Assembly: GCA_005518205.2 (NCBI GenBank)
Contig: RFFC02000042.1
Coordinates: 1 to 56,660, forward strand
Source of the DNA: Hormoscilla sp. GUM202
Lineage (GTDB): Bacteria > Cyanobacteriota > Cyanobacteriia > Cyanobacteriales > Desertifilaceae
DNA length: 56,660 nt
Reading direction: 5' to 3'
In this document: positions 41,047-51,172 of the stretch, piece after piece
How positions within the stretch are numbered: the stretch's first letter is position 1
How the letters are laid out: each line of letters starts with the position of its first letter
Translations under genes and position numbers: made by a program
Notes under the pieces: generated by a model
Told to the model about the DNA's origin: nothing
Databases searched by the model: none
The model's input: the letters and a program-made list of their open reading frames with translations, nothing else

Positions 41047-41835
41047 TTTACTTTAACTCCTACTTGGCTATTCCTATCGATCTTAACAATGGTTTTTGAC
41101 TGCCTTCCGGATAATTTAATTGTTTCTTAATTATCTCATATTCTACCATTTGTCAAAAAACTAATTCTTTCACTTCGCTGTCAGCCCGCCTCTGGTTCAA
41201 ACCAGAGGCGTTACCAGGCGGGAGCCAGGTTTCGAGGCGCCAAGTCGGTTAAAACCGACTAATAGGATGACTCTTAAACTAATAGTAGCATTTTTTTATA
41301 AAATGGTATCCGTCACTTCTATTATTTGTCCGTCCCCTGAAAAACGGCGATCGCATCTTTACCCTGGGTTATTTTACCTAAGAAGCAGAGGTAACTCGAT
41401 TTTTCTTGGCTTCCAAAAACTGAGCGACGATAGCGTTTGTGCGCATGTCCGCACAGCACTAATTTTGGCTGTAATTCTTCTACTATGATTTATGACTAAA
41501 AAGCTTGGATATGGCAAAAAAGCGATCGATAACTCGTACAAGAGCGCATCCCGGAGCACGAGCTTTTCAAGTTCCTCTCCTAAATTATCCAAACATACAC
41601 TAGCCCAGAAACCCTGTTTTTGGTAAAAACAGGGTTTCTTTATACGCAGTGCGGATTGCTTCATTCTTCGCAACACGGGCGACCGTATCCCTCACGGGAG
41701 CGCCAGCCGTTCGCGCAGCGCGGCGCCAGCCATGCGCCTCGTTCCCGGGCTCCTGCCTGGGAACGCTGCATTGAGATGCTCTCGCACAAAACAGGGGAGC
41801 GAATGCTCCCCCAACCGATGTCAGTGCGCTGGATT
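41047..41835. other. Gene-free stretch between glmS and psaC
   Basis: Holds gcctctggttcaaaccagaggc and aagtcggttaaaaccgact palindromes (41190-41270), gttcccgggctcctgcctgggaac (~41738-41765) and a gcgcagcgcggcgccagcc motif (41712-41732). Short open frames here have no recognisable content. Confidence 0.6.
41607..41641 (-). terminator. Strong hairpin, possible psaC terminator
   Basis: agaaaccctgttttt / aaaaacagggtttct with a 3-base loop, a perfect 15-bp stem with T runs on either side. It lies ~200 bases beyond the psaC stop. Confidence 0.5.
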
Positions 41836-42144
<309 letters not shown>

Positions 42145-42229
42145 TTACCGCAGCCCGCGATCGGTCCATCCCATTAGGAGAGAAAAGTTTAAATAACTTG
42201 ACATTTGCGCTGGCGGTCGCTACAGTCAG

Positions 42230-42370
42230 CTGCGGTCCAGTGTCTCCTATGAAGTGCTCAAGGCGCTCCCATGAGACACTGGAAAGCGCATCCCGGAGCT
42301 TCTCCTGACGTCGAAGCGGCGCATCCCGCAGCTCTCGCAGCGAAGGGGTCGTTACCCGGGGATCTGGCAG
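42230..42370. repeat. Palindromic repeats between psaC and glmU
   Basis: ccagtgtctc ... gagacactgg encloses aagtgctcaaggcgctc. Then gcatcccggagcttctcctg and ggggtcgttacccggggatctggc; the last (gttacccggggagctggc) recurs at 20876, 55799 and 56246. Confidence 0.75.
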
Positions 42371-42451
42371 CAAGAGCGGAGAGGAGAGCAGAAGAGAGCA
42401 CAGGCATGCTTGTATAGAGAAGCAATATAGTCGGTGACTGGTGGAGCAGCA

Positions 42452-43816
42452 ATGGTAGCAGTAGCAATTCTAGCGGCTGGACGGGGGACGCGCATGAAGT
42501 CCCAACTGCCGAAGGTTTTACATTCCCTGGCGGGCCGTACCCTCATTGCCCGGGTACTCGACAGTAGTCGTTTGCTGTCGGTCCAGCGCCGTCTGGTCAT
42601 TGTCGGTTATCGAGGAGATTGGGTGAAACAGTCCCTTTCTGACTATCGGGACTTGGAGTTTGTCGAACAGACTCAGCAGTTGGGGACGGGTCATGCCATT
42701 CAACAATTATTACCCCACCTACGGGACTTCACCGGCGATCTGGTGGTTCTGAACGGGGACGTGCCTTTATTGCGACCGGAAACGATTCAGCAGCTGATGG
42801 CAACCCATAAGGCACGTCAGAATGCAGCTACTATTCTAACTGCTCAGATTCCCAATCCCAAAGGATACGGTCGGGTGTTTTGCGACCAGGACAATTTTCT
42901 GCAACACATTGTTGAAGACCGAGATTGCACGACGGCCCAGCGGCAAAATCGCCGAGTTAATGCTGGAGTCTACTGTTTCAACTGGCAACAGCTAGCACGG
43001 GTGCTACCTCAGCTACAGTCGGAAAATGACCAGCATGAGTATTATCTGACGGATGCTTGTAGCTTGATGCATCCAGTCATGGCGATGGATGTGGAAGATT
43101 ATCGAGAGATTTTCGGCATCAATGACCGCAAGCAGTTGGCGACAGCCTATGATATTTTGCAAGACCGGGTGAAGGATGATTGGATGGCCCAGGGCGTGAC
43201 CCTGATTAACCCCGATAGCATTACCATTGATGATACTGTGCGCATCGGGTCAGATGTGATTATCGAACCGCAAACCCATCTGCGCGGCGATACAGTGATT
43301 CAGTCGGGGAGTCGCATTGGACCGGGTAGCTCGATCGAGAATAGTCAGATTGGTGAAAATGTCACGGTGCTGTACTCGGTGGTGACTGATAGCGCGGTCA
43401 AGGCTGGGACTCGTGTCGGTCCTTATACTCACCTGCGGGGTCACGCGGAGGTGGGAGAGTCCTGTCGGGTGGGGAATTTTGTCGAGATTAAGAATACTAA
43501 AGTGGGCGATCGCACCAATGTGGCCCACCTTGCTTATCTAGGGGATGCCGAGTTAGGGGAAAGAGTTAATATCGGTGCTGGCACGATTACTGCTAACTAC
43601 GATGGGGTGAAAAAGCATCGGACTGCAATAGGCGATCGCTCTAAAACCGGTTCCAATAGCGTTTTGGTTGCGCCCGTGACCCTGGGGAAAGATGTGACGG
43701 TAGCAGCGGGATCTGTAGTGACAGACGATGTCGGAGATGATGCTTTAGTCATTGCCCGATCTCGTCAAGTAGTGAAACCGGGTTGGCGGTTGCAGAGAGA
43801 AGATGAAAGCAAATAG
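42452..43816 (+). CDS. glmU: Bifunctional UDP-N-acetylglucosamine pyrophosphorylase / glucosamine-1-phosphate N-acetyltransferase
   Basis: 454 residues. N-terminal nucleotidyltransferase [20 protein letters not shown] (GxGxRM loop), [16 protein letters not shown]-terminal left-handed beta helix with hexapeptides ([15 protein letters not shown]) and the acetyl-CoA site [19 protein letters not shown]. Makes UDP-GlcNAc from glucosamine-1-phosphate. ATG 42452 begins the conserved N-terminus. Confidence 0.97.
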   Translation: MVAVAILAAGRGTRMKSQLPKVLHSLAGRTLIARVLDSSRLLSVQRRLVIVGYRGDWVKQSLSDYRDLEFVEQTQQLGTGHAIQQLLPHLRDFTGDLVVLNGDVPLLRPETIQQLMATHKARQNAATILTAQIPNPKGYGRVFCDQDNFLQHIVEDRDCTTAQRQNRRVNAGVYCFNWQQLARVLPQLQSENDQHEYYLTDACSLMHPVMAMDVEDYREIFGINDRKQLATAYDILQDRVKDDWMAQGVTLINPDSITIDDTVRIGSDVIIEPQTHLRGDTVIQSGSRIGPGSSIENSQIGENVTVLYSVVTDSAVKAGTRVGPYTHLRGHAEVGESCRVGNFVEIKNTKVGDRTNVAHLAYLGDAELGERVNIGAGTITANYDGVKKHRTAIGDRSKTGSNSVLVAPVTLGKDVTVAAGSVVTDDVGDDALVIARSRQVVKPGWRLQREDESK

Positions 43817-43970
43817 TTGTCGATTTTTCCGGAACGGTGCGGATGGAAGAACTGCTATAATTTAGGCAACTCCTTCATCAAGGCAAAGTATATCTGGAAG
43901 CAATCATATCCCAAGGAATTGAGTTGTTGAAGCACCCAGTGGCCATAATGATTAAAAAGGAAGGTAAACA

Positions 43971-44652
43971 ATGACCACACAATTGTTAGAAAAACCAGCT
44001 ATTCAGCCAGTCGATTCAAATATTCTCACATTAAATGGCATCACTTGGGAGCAGTTCCAAGGAATAGCAGCACAGTTGGAGAACAACCGAAATGTCAGAC
44101 TGACATATTTAGGAGGAGTGCTGGAAATAATGTCACCAATTGGCCCTGAACATGAGGACATTAAAAGGACTCTAAACCTGCTGATAGAAGCATACATGAG
44201 AGAGAAAGGCATTCAGTTTTATGCTCTCGGGGGCTTTACCATTTCTGAACCTGGGTATGCATCTGGGATACCAGATGATGCTTACAGTTTTGGCAGTCGC
44301 AAGCAAGTTCCAGATATCGTCCTTGAAGTCATAGTCACGAGTGGTACAATTGACAAACGGGAGTTATATAAGCCGATCGCGCACTGCGCAGCGGAGGGGG
44401 CCCGGAGCGTGCCAGCCGTAGCAAGTACCGGAAGTCTGGTTCTGGAAATCAGACCAACTCAGGGTCTTTTGTTTGAGAGAGGGCGAGTATGAAGAAGTAT
44501 CTCGCAGTACCTTGCTGCCAGATTTAGATTTATCTCTGTTGCAACGCTATTATCTCGAAAGACATCCCGACCAGTACAAGGCGGTGAACGAATTCCTACA
44601 GGCGATCCGATCGCGCAGCGCGGCGCCAGCCGTAAAGGTTAATGGCAATTAA
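43971..44652 (+). pseudogene. Uma2-family gene disrupted by repeat insertion
   Basis: The first part is normal: ILTLNGITWEQFQGIAAQLE, LTYLGGVLEIMSPIGPEHED, KQVPDIVLEVIVTSGTIDKR ELYK. Then come ~45 bp of a GC-rich repeat (cgatcgcgcactgcgcagcg ... gccagccgtagc, 44375-44422). The usual GVPEVWFWKSDQLRVFCLRE and LLPDLDLSLLQRYYLERHPD follow in another frame. The 3' end has also been extended through a second repeat (cgatcgcgcagcgcggcgcc, ~44607) to a stop at 44650. As it stands the frame from 43971 stops at 44490. Confidence 0.8.
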
Positions 44653-44690
44653 CCATTAACCATAGCGTTACGCGCACTGCGTAAAAGCAA

Positions 44691-45590
44691 TTACCCGAAG
44701 TTTGTCGATGCCCACAGAACGAAAGGGAGAGTGAAAAAACTCATCAGCGTCGAAACAACAACAGTGCGGGCGGCACGGGGAGCATCTCCCCCAAACTCGG
44801 TAACTAACACAACTGTATTCACTGCCGTAGGCATGGCCAAATCCAACACCAATACTTGCACATCTAACCCATCCATGTCCAGCAAATAGCGACCGACAAA
44901 ATAGGCAATTAAAGGTGATACCAGCAAACGCAGGACAGCAGCACTTGCTTCATAAATTCCCACAGCAAAGCGGGTGCTAGCTAATTGCATGCCCAGAATA
45001 ACCAAGGCAATGGGGATAGATGCATTTCCTAGCATTTCAACGCCTTTATCCAGCTGCCAGGGGAGTTCAATAGCGAAAAGTCGCAGGATTAATCCGGCCA
45101 GCATTGCCCAAATTAGAGGCAGCTTGAGTGTTAAGCGCACCCCAGCAAGAAAACCACCTCCCTCGATCGAGGCTGGACCTGCAGAAAATAATATTATAGC
45201 GGCTGCTATCAGACAGACAATGGCTCTTTCCAGTCCGGCTTCTCCTAAAGCAAAGGTAATGAAAGGAAGACCGAAATTTCCTGTATTGGGAAACAGAGTG
45301 CTAGCAATCAGGCTTTTTTGGACGGGTGGCGATAATTTGCAGAGTTTGCCCAATCCCTGAGTCGCCAGGTAAACTAGCCAAGAGGTAATGGCAAATCCAG
45401 CAATCAAAAGGACAGTACTTTCGGCAGACAAGGTGGTCCGGTACAAGCTGGAGGCAATTAAAGCTGGTGAGAGGATGTAGATGGCTAGTTGAGAAAGGGT
45501 TTGCTTTTCTAGGGTCAAGGTGCGAGCAGCGATGAAACCAATGATAATGATAAAGCCGACAGGAACTAGAGCAGGTAAAACAGCAGTCAT
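44691..45590 (-). CDS. AEC-family (auxin efflux carrier-like) transporter
   Basis: 299 residues, about ten membrane segments. LPALVPVGFIIIIGFIAART, TLFPNTGNFGLPFITFALGE (the conserved N-x-G-N-x-G-L-P motif) and PTAVNTVVLVTEFGGD are typical of AEC/malonate-type carriers. Substrate unknown. ATG 45590. Its N-terminal region is duplicated as a fragment at 46631-46789. Confidence 0.9.
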   Translation of the reverse strand: MTAVLPALVPVGFIIIIGFIAARTLTLEKQTLSQLAIYILSPALIASSLYRTTLSAESTVLLIAGFAITSWLVYLATQGLGKLCKLSPPVQKSLIASTLFPNTGNFGLPFITFALGEAGLERAIVCLIAAAIILFSAGPASIEGGGFLAGVRLTLKLPLIWAMLAGLILRLFAIELPWQLDKGVEMLGNASIPIALVILGMQLASTRFAVGIYEASAAVLRLLVSPLIAYFVGRYLLDMDGLDVQVLVLDLAMPTAVNTVVLVTEFGGDAPRAARTVVVSTLMSFFTLPFVLWASTNFG

Positions 45591-45693
45591 GCGATCGCGC
45601 CCCAATGAAAAGGTCTTGTAGATATTAAACTAGAATATCTCACCCATTCACATTCACCGCAGCGATCGCAGTATCCCATTGATGCGATCGCCC

Positions 45694-46620
45694 CTACAGT
45701 TCTTTCTTTTGGCCTTGTCTGTCGGTGCCATGGCCGATCGCCACAACTGCCACCCCCGCAAGCAAGAGGACAGCACCAGCAAATACCTGTATAGTAGGAA
45801 TCTCGCCAAAGAGGAGGTAGGCGAGGAAACTAGCGCCAACGGGTTCAAAGAGGGCGGAGAGGGCAACGGAGGTGGGGGAAATCCAGAGAAGCGCCCAGTT
45901 TAATCCAGTGTGGCCGACCAACTGGGGCAAAATCGCCATTAATAGAATATAGAGGTAAACAGGGGGAGGATGACCTGCATAGCTGCCGCCGAATAAGAAC
46001 GGCATTGGTAAGAGAACTAAAGCGGCAGTGCTGTAGGCAACGGCGATATAGCCCCCCAGACTGATGCCTTGACGCTGGGCCTCCCGACCGAGAAGCATGT
46101 AAAAGCTAGCTGCCCAAGCCCCGATTAAAGCTAGAAAATTCCCTAGGAGGGGATTGCTTCCCGGGTCGCCGCTGCCAGCATCCCCAAAGCCAATCAGGAT
46201 ACCCCCAGCAATGGCGATCGCAATTCCAGTGGCACTCGTCGAGGTAATTTTTTCCCGAAACCAAATCCAAGCAAGAAGAGAAACCCAAATTGGAATAGTA
46301 GTCACCAGAGTCGTGGAAGCGGCAATGGAAGTATAACCCAGGGAGGTAATCCAGGCGGGAAAATGGATCGCCATAAACAGGCCAGCGGCTATAGCATAGA
46401 GTATCGCCCGGGGGGATTGCTGGCCTAGTTGGACTTTACCCCAAGTGGGCAGCAAAATTAGGGCTGCTAGGGTTAAGCGGGAGGCTGCCAGCACCAGGCT
46501 AAACCCGAGGGCCCGGGTGCCCGCAGCTTCAAAAGCCAAGCGGCTGAAAATAGCGGAGGTGGAAATCGCTAAAACTGCGATCGCCAAGACCAGGGTAATT
46601 TTCCAAACTGGAGGTTTCAT
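45694..46620 (-). CDS. EamA-family (DMT) transporter
   Basis: 308 residues with ten membrane segments in two EamA repeats: AVLAISTSAIFSRLAFEAAG, AIHFPAWITSLGYTSIAAST, and LLWISPTSVALSALFEPVGA with FLAYLLFGE in the second half. Drug/metabolite exporter superfamily, substrate unknown. ATG 46620; the frame upstream belongs to the AEC fragment region. Confidence 0.9.
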   Translation of the reverse strand: MKPPVWKITLVLAIAVLAISTSAIFSRLAFEAAGTRALGFSLVLAASRLTLAALILLPTWGKVQLGQQSPRAILYAIAAGLFMAIHFPAWITSLGYTSIAASTTLVTTIPIWVSLLAWIWFREKITSTSATGIAIAIAGGILIGFGDAGSGDPGSNPLLGNFLALIGAWAASFYMLLGREAQRQGISLGGYIAVAYSTAALVLLPMPFLFGGSYAGHPPPVYLYILLMAILPQLVGHTGLNWALLWISPTSVALSALFEPVGASFLAYLLFGEIPTIQVFAGAVLLLAGVAVVAIGHGTDRQGQKKEL

Positions 46621-46630
46621 GTTGTCCGGG

Positions 46631-46789
46631 TGTTGTCTGGTACAAGTTGGAGGCAATTAAAGCTGTCCAGAGGATGTAGATCTTTAGTTGAGAAAGGGTT
46701 TGCTTCTCTAGGGTCAAGGTGCCAGCAGCGATGAAACCAACGATCGTGATAAAGCCGACAGGAACGAGAGCAGGTAAAATAGCAGTCAT
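46631..46789 (-). pseudogene. N-terminal fragment of a second AEC transporter
   Basis: 53 codons, MTAILPALVPVGFITIVGFI through LEKQTLSQLKIYILW, ~85% identical to the start of the AEC gene at 45590, together with ~45 bp of matching upstream DNA (gcgatcgcgccccaatgaaaa). It ends just before the EamA start, so EamA and its flank replaced the rest of a duplicated AEC gene. Confidence 0.85.
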
Positions 46790-46864
46790 GCGATCGCGCC
46801 CCAATGAAAACATCTTGTATATCTTAAACTAGAATCATCGATCGCATTCACATTCACTGAGACA

Positions 46865-47200
46865 ATGACAGCATCCCAAGCTTCTACGGATGTCTCCGGA
46901 GTAGTGCTATTAGCGCTCTCCGGAGACATCGAAGTAATTGTCGGAGCAGGATTTGGCGGTCTGGTGGCCGCCCGATCGCTTGCTAGTGCTGGGGTCTAGG
47001 TCTGGCTAGTTGACCGCCACAACTACCACACTTTCACGCCTCTAATCTATCAGGTAGCGGCGGGGAAACTGCCACCAGAGCTGATTGCCTATCCCATTCG
47101 TCGGATATTGCGGCGACAGAATAATGTCCATTTTCTCATGTCAGAGGTGAAGCAGATTGATTTTGCCGATCGGGTTCTGGAAACCGACGGGCGGGTATAG
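46865..47200 (+). pseudogene. NAD(P)H dehydrogenase (NDH-2-like) N-terminal remnant
   Basis: MTASQASTD, then EVIVGAGFGGLVAARSLASA, a stop (TAG 46997), VWLVDRHNYHTFTPLIYQVA, PPELIAYPIRRILRRQNNVH, DFADRVLETDGRV and a second stop (47198). This is the FAD-binding start of type II NADH dehydrogenases. A gatgtctccggag ... ctccggagacatc palindrome at 46890-46932 is inserted in frame before the GxGxxG motif. The rest of the gene is gone. Confidence 0.8.
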
Positions 47201-47205
47201 TATCG

Positions 47206-47406
47206 GTGGGTCTACTGCTGGCTGCGGATTTCGGATCTCCCCAGTTACGGCGTCGGTTGTTCTTTCTCGGTTGCCGCCAGGATCTGGGAATGATTCATTT
47301 ACCGCTACCTACTCATGGTTCTGAGTCAGAACTGTTTCAGCTTAAGCCCTATGTAACGGTTGGCGAAGTATTTGCTGGCTTACCAGAAATTGTGGGGATA
47401 AATTAG
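47206..47406 (+). pseudogene. Internal fragment of a C5-cytosine DNA methyltransferase
   Basis: LLAADFGSPQLRRRLFFLGC, RQDLGMIHLPLPTHG, LKPYVTVGEVFAGLPE match the region around motif VIII (xPQxRxR) of Dcm-type enzymes, between catalytic core and target domain. Both ends are missing; the fragment joins directly onto the dehydrogenase remnant. Confidence 0.7.
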
Positions 47407-47411
47407 TAAAG

Positions 47412-48341
47412 ATGAAAAGATACTTCATAGGACTGCAATCCCTGACTCAGTCGCAACTGGATGCTTGGGTGATTCAAGCCCAAATCCCTGCCCGATCGGG
47501 GGGGAAACTACCAGATTATATCCCGGGGCTAGCTGAAGCTCAGCCGGACTGGTTGGCCGTGCATATCCGCAATGTTAATGGTGATATTTATGCCTCTGGA
47601 GACATGACCCTGTCTTTCCCGTTAATGAGTGCGGTCAAGCCCTTTGTTTTGCTATACTTGTTAGAGCAGTTGGGTGCAGAAAGGGTATTTGACCAGGTGG
47701 GCATGTTACCGAGCGATCGCCCCTTCAATTCCCTGGCCCAACTGCGTGCAGATGAGGGGTTCCCGCGCAACCCGATGCTTAATAGTGGGGCGATCGCCCT
47801 CATGTCCCTACTCCCGGGCACAGATGGTTTGTCTCGCTGCGAAAACCTGCGCCAGTGGCTGAATGAAAAGGCGGATTGCCATCTAGTTTTAGATGAGTTA
47901 ATATTAGAATCGGTGCGCAGCCTCCGGAATGAAACCAATATCGCGATCGCCCGCGAAATAGCTGATGCTGGTTATCTGCAAGCATCAGTAGCGGTTACTA
48001 TAGATACCTATAATCAGCTATGTTGTCTGGCTGGAACTGTTGGGGACTTAGCCAGTTTGGGGATGCTGCTAGTACCATTTGGAGATCGAGTATTACCAGA
48101 AAACTGCCGCATTGTCAAGGCATTAATGACTACCTGCGGTTTGTATGAAAGTTCTGGAAGCTTTGCAGTGCAGGTGGGACTTCCCACTAAGTCAGGAGTG
48201 AGTGGGGCGCTATTGTCAGTTGTGCCAGGAGAGGGAGCGATCGCTTGTTACAGTCCCCCGATCGATGCAGCAGGAAACTCTGTCGCGGGTTTGTTTCTGT
48301 TAGAACAACTGGCACGAAATTTGCATCTGAGCGTGTTTTAA
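47412..48341 (+). CDS. glsA: Glutaminase A
   Basis: 309 residues. Serine beta-lactamase-like fold with SxxK motif in FPLMSAVKPFVLLYLLEQLG, then NSGAIALMSLLPG and the C-terminal GLPTKSGVSGALLSVVPGEG. Hydrolyses glutamine to glutamate and ammonia. Starts ATG 47412, 6 bases past the methyltransferase scrap; ends 3 bases from the convergent antitoxin remnant. Confidence 0.92.
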   Translation: MKRYFIGLQSLTQSQLDAWVIQAQIPARSGGKLPDYIPGLAEAQPDWLAVHIRNVNGDIYASGDMTLSFPLMSAVKPFVLLYLLEQLGAERVFDQVGMLPSDRPFNSLAQLRADEGFPRNPMLNSGAIALMSLLPGTDGLSRCENLRQWLNEKADCHLVLDELILESVRSLRNETNIAIAREIADAGYLQASVAVTIDTYNQLCCLAGTVGDLASLGMLLVPFGDRVLPENCRIVKALMTTCGLYESSGSFAVQVGLPTKSGVSGALLSVVPGEGAIACYSPPIDAAGNSVAGLFLLEQLARNLHLSVF

Positions 48342-48344
48342 GGC

Positions 48345-48574
48345 TTAAACAGGAACAGGAATAACATGGAAAACACGGGCCAATTTCGTTGCTGTGGTCA
48401 GATCGCCTTGACGAAGTGCCTCGCGGACTTCATCCAACTTTTGAGCATCCTCTAAAGATAAGTAGGGCGACCATCCTTCAGGGGTTTCGATCGCGCTGCG
48501 CGATCGTAAAGATGTCAACTTCAGCTAGATATTCTCCTTCATAGACAAGTTTGGTTTGATGCTTTTTATTCATC
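48345..48574 (-). pseudogene. Antitoxin-like gene disrupted by a 13-bp insertion
   Basis: ATG 48574 (GAAGGAG upstream) gives MNKKHQTKLVYEGEYLAEVD IFTI. A 13-bp duplication/insertion (cgctgcg between two CGATCG, 48488-48506) then shifts the frame. Without it the protein runs ETPEGWSPYLSLEDAQKLDE, VREALRQGDLTTATKLARVF, HVIPVPV to a stop at 48345, a familiar ~70-residue antitoxin-like protein of cyanobacteria. No toxin is adjacent. Confidence 0.75.
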
Positions 48575-48662
48575 TTTTTCTCCTTCTAAAATCCCTTGAA
48601 CATCGCTCTGGATATGGTAGGTACATTTTCGGGTGCGTTAGATTTTGCATAAGGCAGTATCC

Positions 48663-48923
48663 TTAGACAAATTGCTGATAAGAATCATGATTGCCAATCC
48701 CAAACCAAGTAACAGTATCATCTTCAAGAATACCAAGCGCTCGATAACCCAATGTGATTCTAACAGACCAGATGTTTTCGGCACGATTGATACACTTAAA
48801 ACGCCAAGATGGATGAAAATGATTTTGTCTCCATAAGCGATAAGCTTTTCTGGCTTGTTGTCGAATCTTGAAATCTAGAGACCGGTAATTTTCCCAAAAG
48901 GATGGTAAGGTTGCAGATTTCAT
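48663..48923 (-). CDS. RelE/ParE-like toxin
   Basis: 86 residues: MKSATLPSFWENYRSLDFKI, HFHPSWRFKCINRAENIWSV, RITLGYRALGILEDDTVTWF, GIGNHDSYQQFV. Small basic protein with a RelE-type fold by pattern (xVRITxxYRALG). Coupled by a 4-base overlap to the antitoxin gene before it. Intact. Confidence 0.8.
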   Translation of the reverse strand: MKSATLPSFWENYRSLDFKIRQQARKAYRLWRQNHFHPSWRFKCINRAENIWSVRITLGYRALGILEDDTVTWFGIGNHDSYQQFV

Positions 48924-49150
48924 AATTGGTCATAGTCCATTGGTTGTGCTTTTCCTGCCGCTATGTCTTGTCGTGCTTGTTGAGCAGCATTAATTAATTG
49001 ACTTTGGGTTTTCTCGAATAAATTATCCCACTCAAGCTCGTCACGCAAATTTTTGATATATTCTCGGAGATGATCTATTAGTTGCGCTTGAGCAGCTTCC
49101 GGTAAAGATTCCATCATTTGAATGACTGTGGTAATGTTTTCTGACGACAT
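48920..49150 (-). CDS. Antitoxin of the RelE/ParE-like pair
   Basis: 76 residues: MSSENITTVIQMMESLPEAA, QAQLIDHLREYIKNLRDELE, TQSQLINAAQQARQDIAAGK, PMDYDQL. Helical with an acidic tail, as expected of an antitoxin. ATGA overlap with the toxin. ATG 49150 preferred over 49159. Confidence 0.8.
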   Translation of the reverse strand: MSSENITTVIQMMESLPEAAQAQLIDHLREYIKNLRDELEWDNLFEKTQSQLINAAQQARQDIAAGKAQPMDYDQL

Positions 49151-49225
49151 ATTCAGCAATCTCCGCTTAACTTAACCGATCTGATTATACGTGCGATCGG
49201 CCATTGCCTGGGTTCCCATATATTA

Positions 49226-49840
49226 TCACAGAGCTTGCAAAAATTGCTTGAGGCGATTAAACCCAGGGCTATCCCAGGGCAAATAACCAGCCTTCGCGGC
49301 TTCTCCCAGACGTTTGTCCGGCTCCACCTGTGAGGACAACCATGCATGTACCCGTGCCTTTGCCATATTTTTCGGTTGTTGTCGTTCCGCTATATTATTA
49401 ACACACTGGAAATACTCATCTATACATTGCAGAACTGGATCGGTACGAACTGCTTCTAGACAAAGATCTTCCAACATGCCGGGGTTTTCATCATCTGGAA
49501 GAATTATTACGCTGATTTGGGGACTGTTTCCAGTAAGTTCTCCAGACTTACTCGGCACAGCTAGTTCAGCACGGTCTAATGCTCCACATACACTCTGGAA
49601 TGCATTATGAGCAGAATCATCTGCGTCCCGCGCGATCCCTAGGGACACAACTTCCTGATAACCCGATCGCACCTTGAGGGTTTTAAGATAACTACCAAGC
49701 GCGTCTTTACCGCCGTACTGTTCGACTTGCACGTCGCTGATGTGAAGATGGGTCAGCAATGCATTAAAAAATAGCACTTCTTCCCTTCCTTCACCAATAA
49801 GTAGTTTCGGTTTAGAGAGATGTTTTGAACTGCTAGTCAT
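49226..49840 (-). CDS. DUF3226 (TOPRIM-like) protein of an ATPase/TOPRIM defence-type pair
   Basis: 204 residues. LLIGEGREEVLFFNALL gives the TOPRIM glutamate and VSLGIARDADDS the DxD, the metal-binding pattern of OLD/topoisomerase-primase domains; ISVIILPDDENPGMLEDLCL follows as in DUF3226. A nuclease role is inferred. ATG overlaps the ATPase stop by one base (TGATG), so the two are made together. Confidence 0.8.
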   Translation of the reverse strand: MTSSSKHLSKPKLLIGEGREEVLFFNALLTHLHISDVQVEQYGGKDALGSYLKTLKVRSGYQEVVSLGIARDADDSAHNAFQSVCGALDRAELAVPSKSGELTGNSPQISVIILPDDENPGMLEDLCLEAVRTDPVLQCIDEYFQCVNNIAERQQPKNMAKARVHAWLSSQVEPDKRLGEAAKAGYLPWDSPGFNRLKQFLQAL

Positions 49841-50916
49841 CAGCGCATCTCCAAGTCCATTTCATCAGAGGTAGCCAAGGTTTCCCGGTCGTAAGTAACT
49901 GCTTGAATTTCATCCTTGACCAGTTCGAGTCTGTGGTAGCGAAAATCATAGGTTTCGCTACTATCAAATGCTCTGTGCGCTGCGCGAATGCATTCTTGAC
50001 TGTGGGTGGTAGCAAATATCTGCGCATCCGCGCGGCGTGCAGCATCGGCGATCGCCTTCCAAACATCAGTCATCACTGAGTAATGCAAACCATTTTCAAT
50101 CTCGTCAATGAGAATTGTACCACCTTGAGCCTCGGCGATCGCTAATATAATTGAGAGCAAACGTACCAGACCTTCTCCCATTAGCGGTAGGGGCACGAGT
50201 TCGCTCATCCCGATATCACCGTGGATAATGGGTTCGTCATCGAAAAACAGTAAGCTCAGTCGCTGTAGGCGAGGTTCCAGTAAGCGTAGAGTTTCTAAAA
50301 TTTCTGTTTGTCGCCCTACTCGTTCCAGCTTACTAAAACGCTCTGCATCTGCTTTTGGAGAGCGGGTGCTACTCGTAATATATATCCCTAAAGGAAATTT
50401 TTCGCGTCGATTCCGGGCTGAGTATTTTACTCGCCAGTATCCTGCTTGCCAATATACGAACGATGTGTTTTCTTTACCAGTTTGGTCTTGATACTCTAGC
50501 ACTAACCGATCGTATAACATGACTTCGGTGGTTAGTGATTGATTTGCTGGAAAATTACCAGAAATCTCTTCATCAAATAAACTGGAATCCTCTTCAACTA
50601 AAAAAATCCGTAGAGAACTTGTCTTGTCTTTCTCGTCTACCGTGCTAAGTTCAATAGTTTCGTTTCCATCTTGGTTGAAGAAAAATCCTCTCGTTGCTTC
50701 AAGAGCTTCCAATGACTCTTCACCTGGTATCCTCCGTAGGCGATTCAGATAAAATAGCACTTTGGGATTGGTTGGGTTGATGGAAATAAAAATCGCCTCT
50801 AGCAGTGATGTTTTGCCAAGGTTATTCTTGCCCCCAATTAAGTTCACCCGTTCCAGGGGAGTGACCGTTAATTGCTGAAAGCAACGGAAATTATTGATTG
50901 TAAACGATCCCAACAT
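49840..50916 (-). CDS. AAA/ABC-type ATPase of an ATPase/TOPRIM pair
   Basis: 358 residues. FTINNFRCFQQLTV and Walker A NLIGGKNNLGKTSLLEAIF open an SMC/RecF/OLD-like head. A long middle insertion follows, then LMGEGLVRLLSIILAIAEA (signature-like), Walker B GGTILIDEIENGLHY and the H-loop IFATTHSQECI. ATPases of this kind act with TOPRIM partners in anti-phage systems (OLD, Gabija, PARIS). ATG 50916 starts the conserved fold; the frame upstream to 51069 is not family-like. Confidence 0.85.
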   Translation of the reverse strand: MLGSFTINNFRCFQQLTVTPLERVNLIGGKNNLGKTSLLEAIFISINPTNPKVLFYLNRLRRIPGEESLEALEATRGFFFNQDGNETIELSTVDEKDKTSSLRIFLVEEDSSLFDEEISGNFPANQSLTTEVMLYDRLVLEYQDQTGKENTSFVYWQAGYWRVKYSARNRREKFPLGIYITSSTRSPKADAERFSKLERVGRQTEILETLRLLEPRLQRLSLLFFDDEPIIHGDIGMSELVPLPLMGEGLVRLLSIILAIAEAQGGTILIDEIENGLHYSVMTDVWKAIADAARRADAQIFATTHSQECIRAAHRAFDSSETYDFRYHRLELVKDEIQAVTYDRETLATSDEMDLEMR

Positions 50917-51172
50917 AATTTTGGACTCTATCTGTAGTATAGTCGGAATAGGTTTGCCGATCCAGAAGCAAGTGATCCGGCTGCATGGTCCGGTTAATTT
51001 ACCCATATTCGGTAGATGGGGCATCAATGATCGCCGCGCGCGCAGCCAGATCGCGACTACATCGTCCACTTGCTCAAAGAATCCCTATATCTAATACTAT
51101 TTAGATATAGTGTTGTACAAATTGTCAAGCAGAAAGTCCTGCACAGAGCAAGTTTACCCAAATCTCTCAAAC

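Noticed and set aside
40765-41130. Open frames opposite glmS
   Set aside because: Shadows of the conserved glmS coding sequence.
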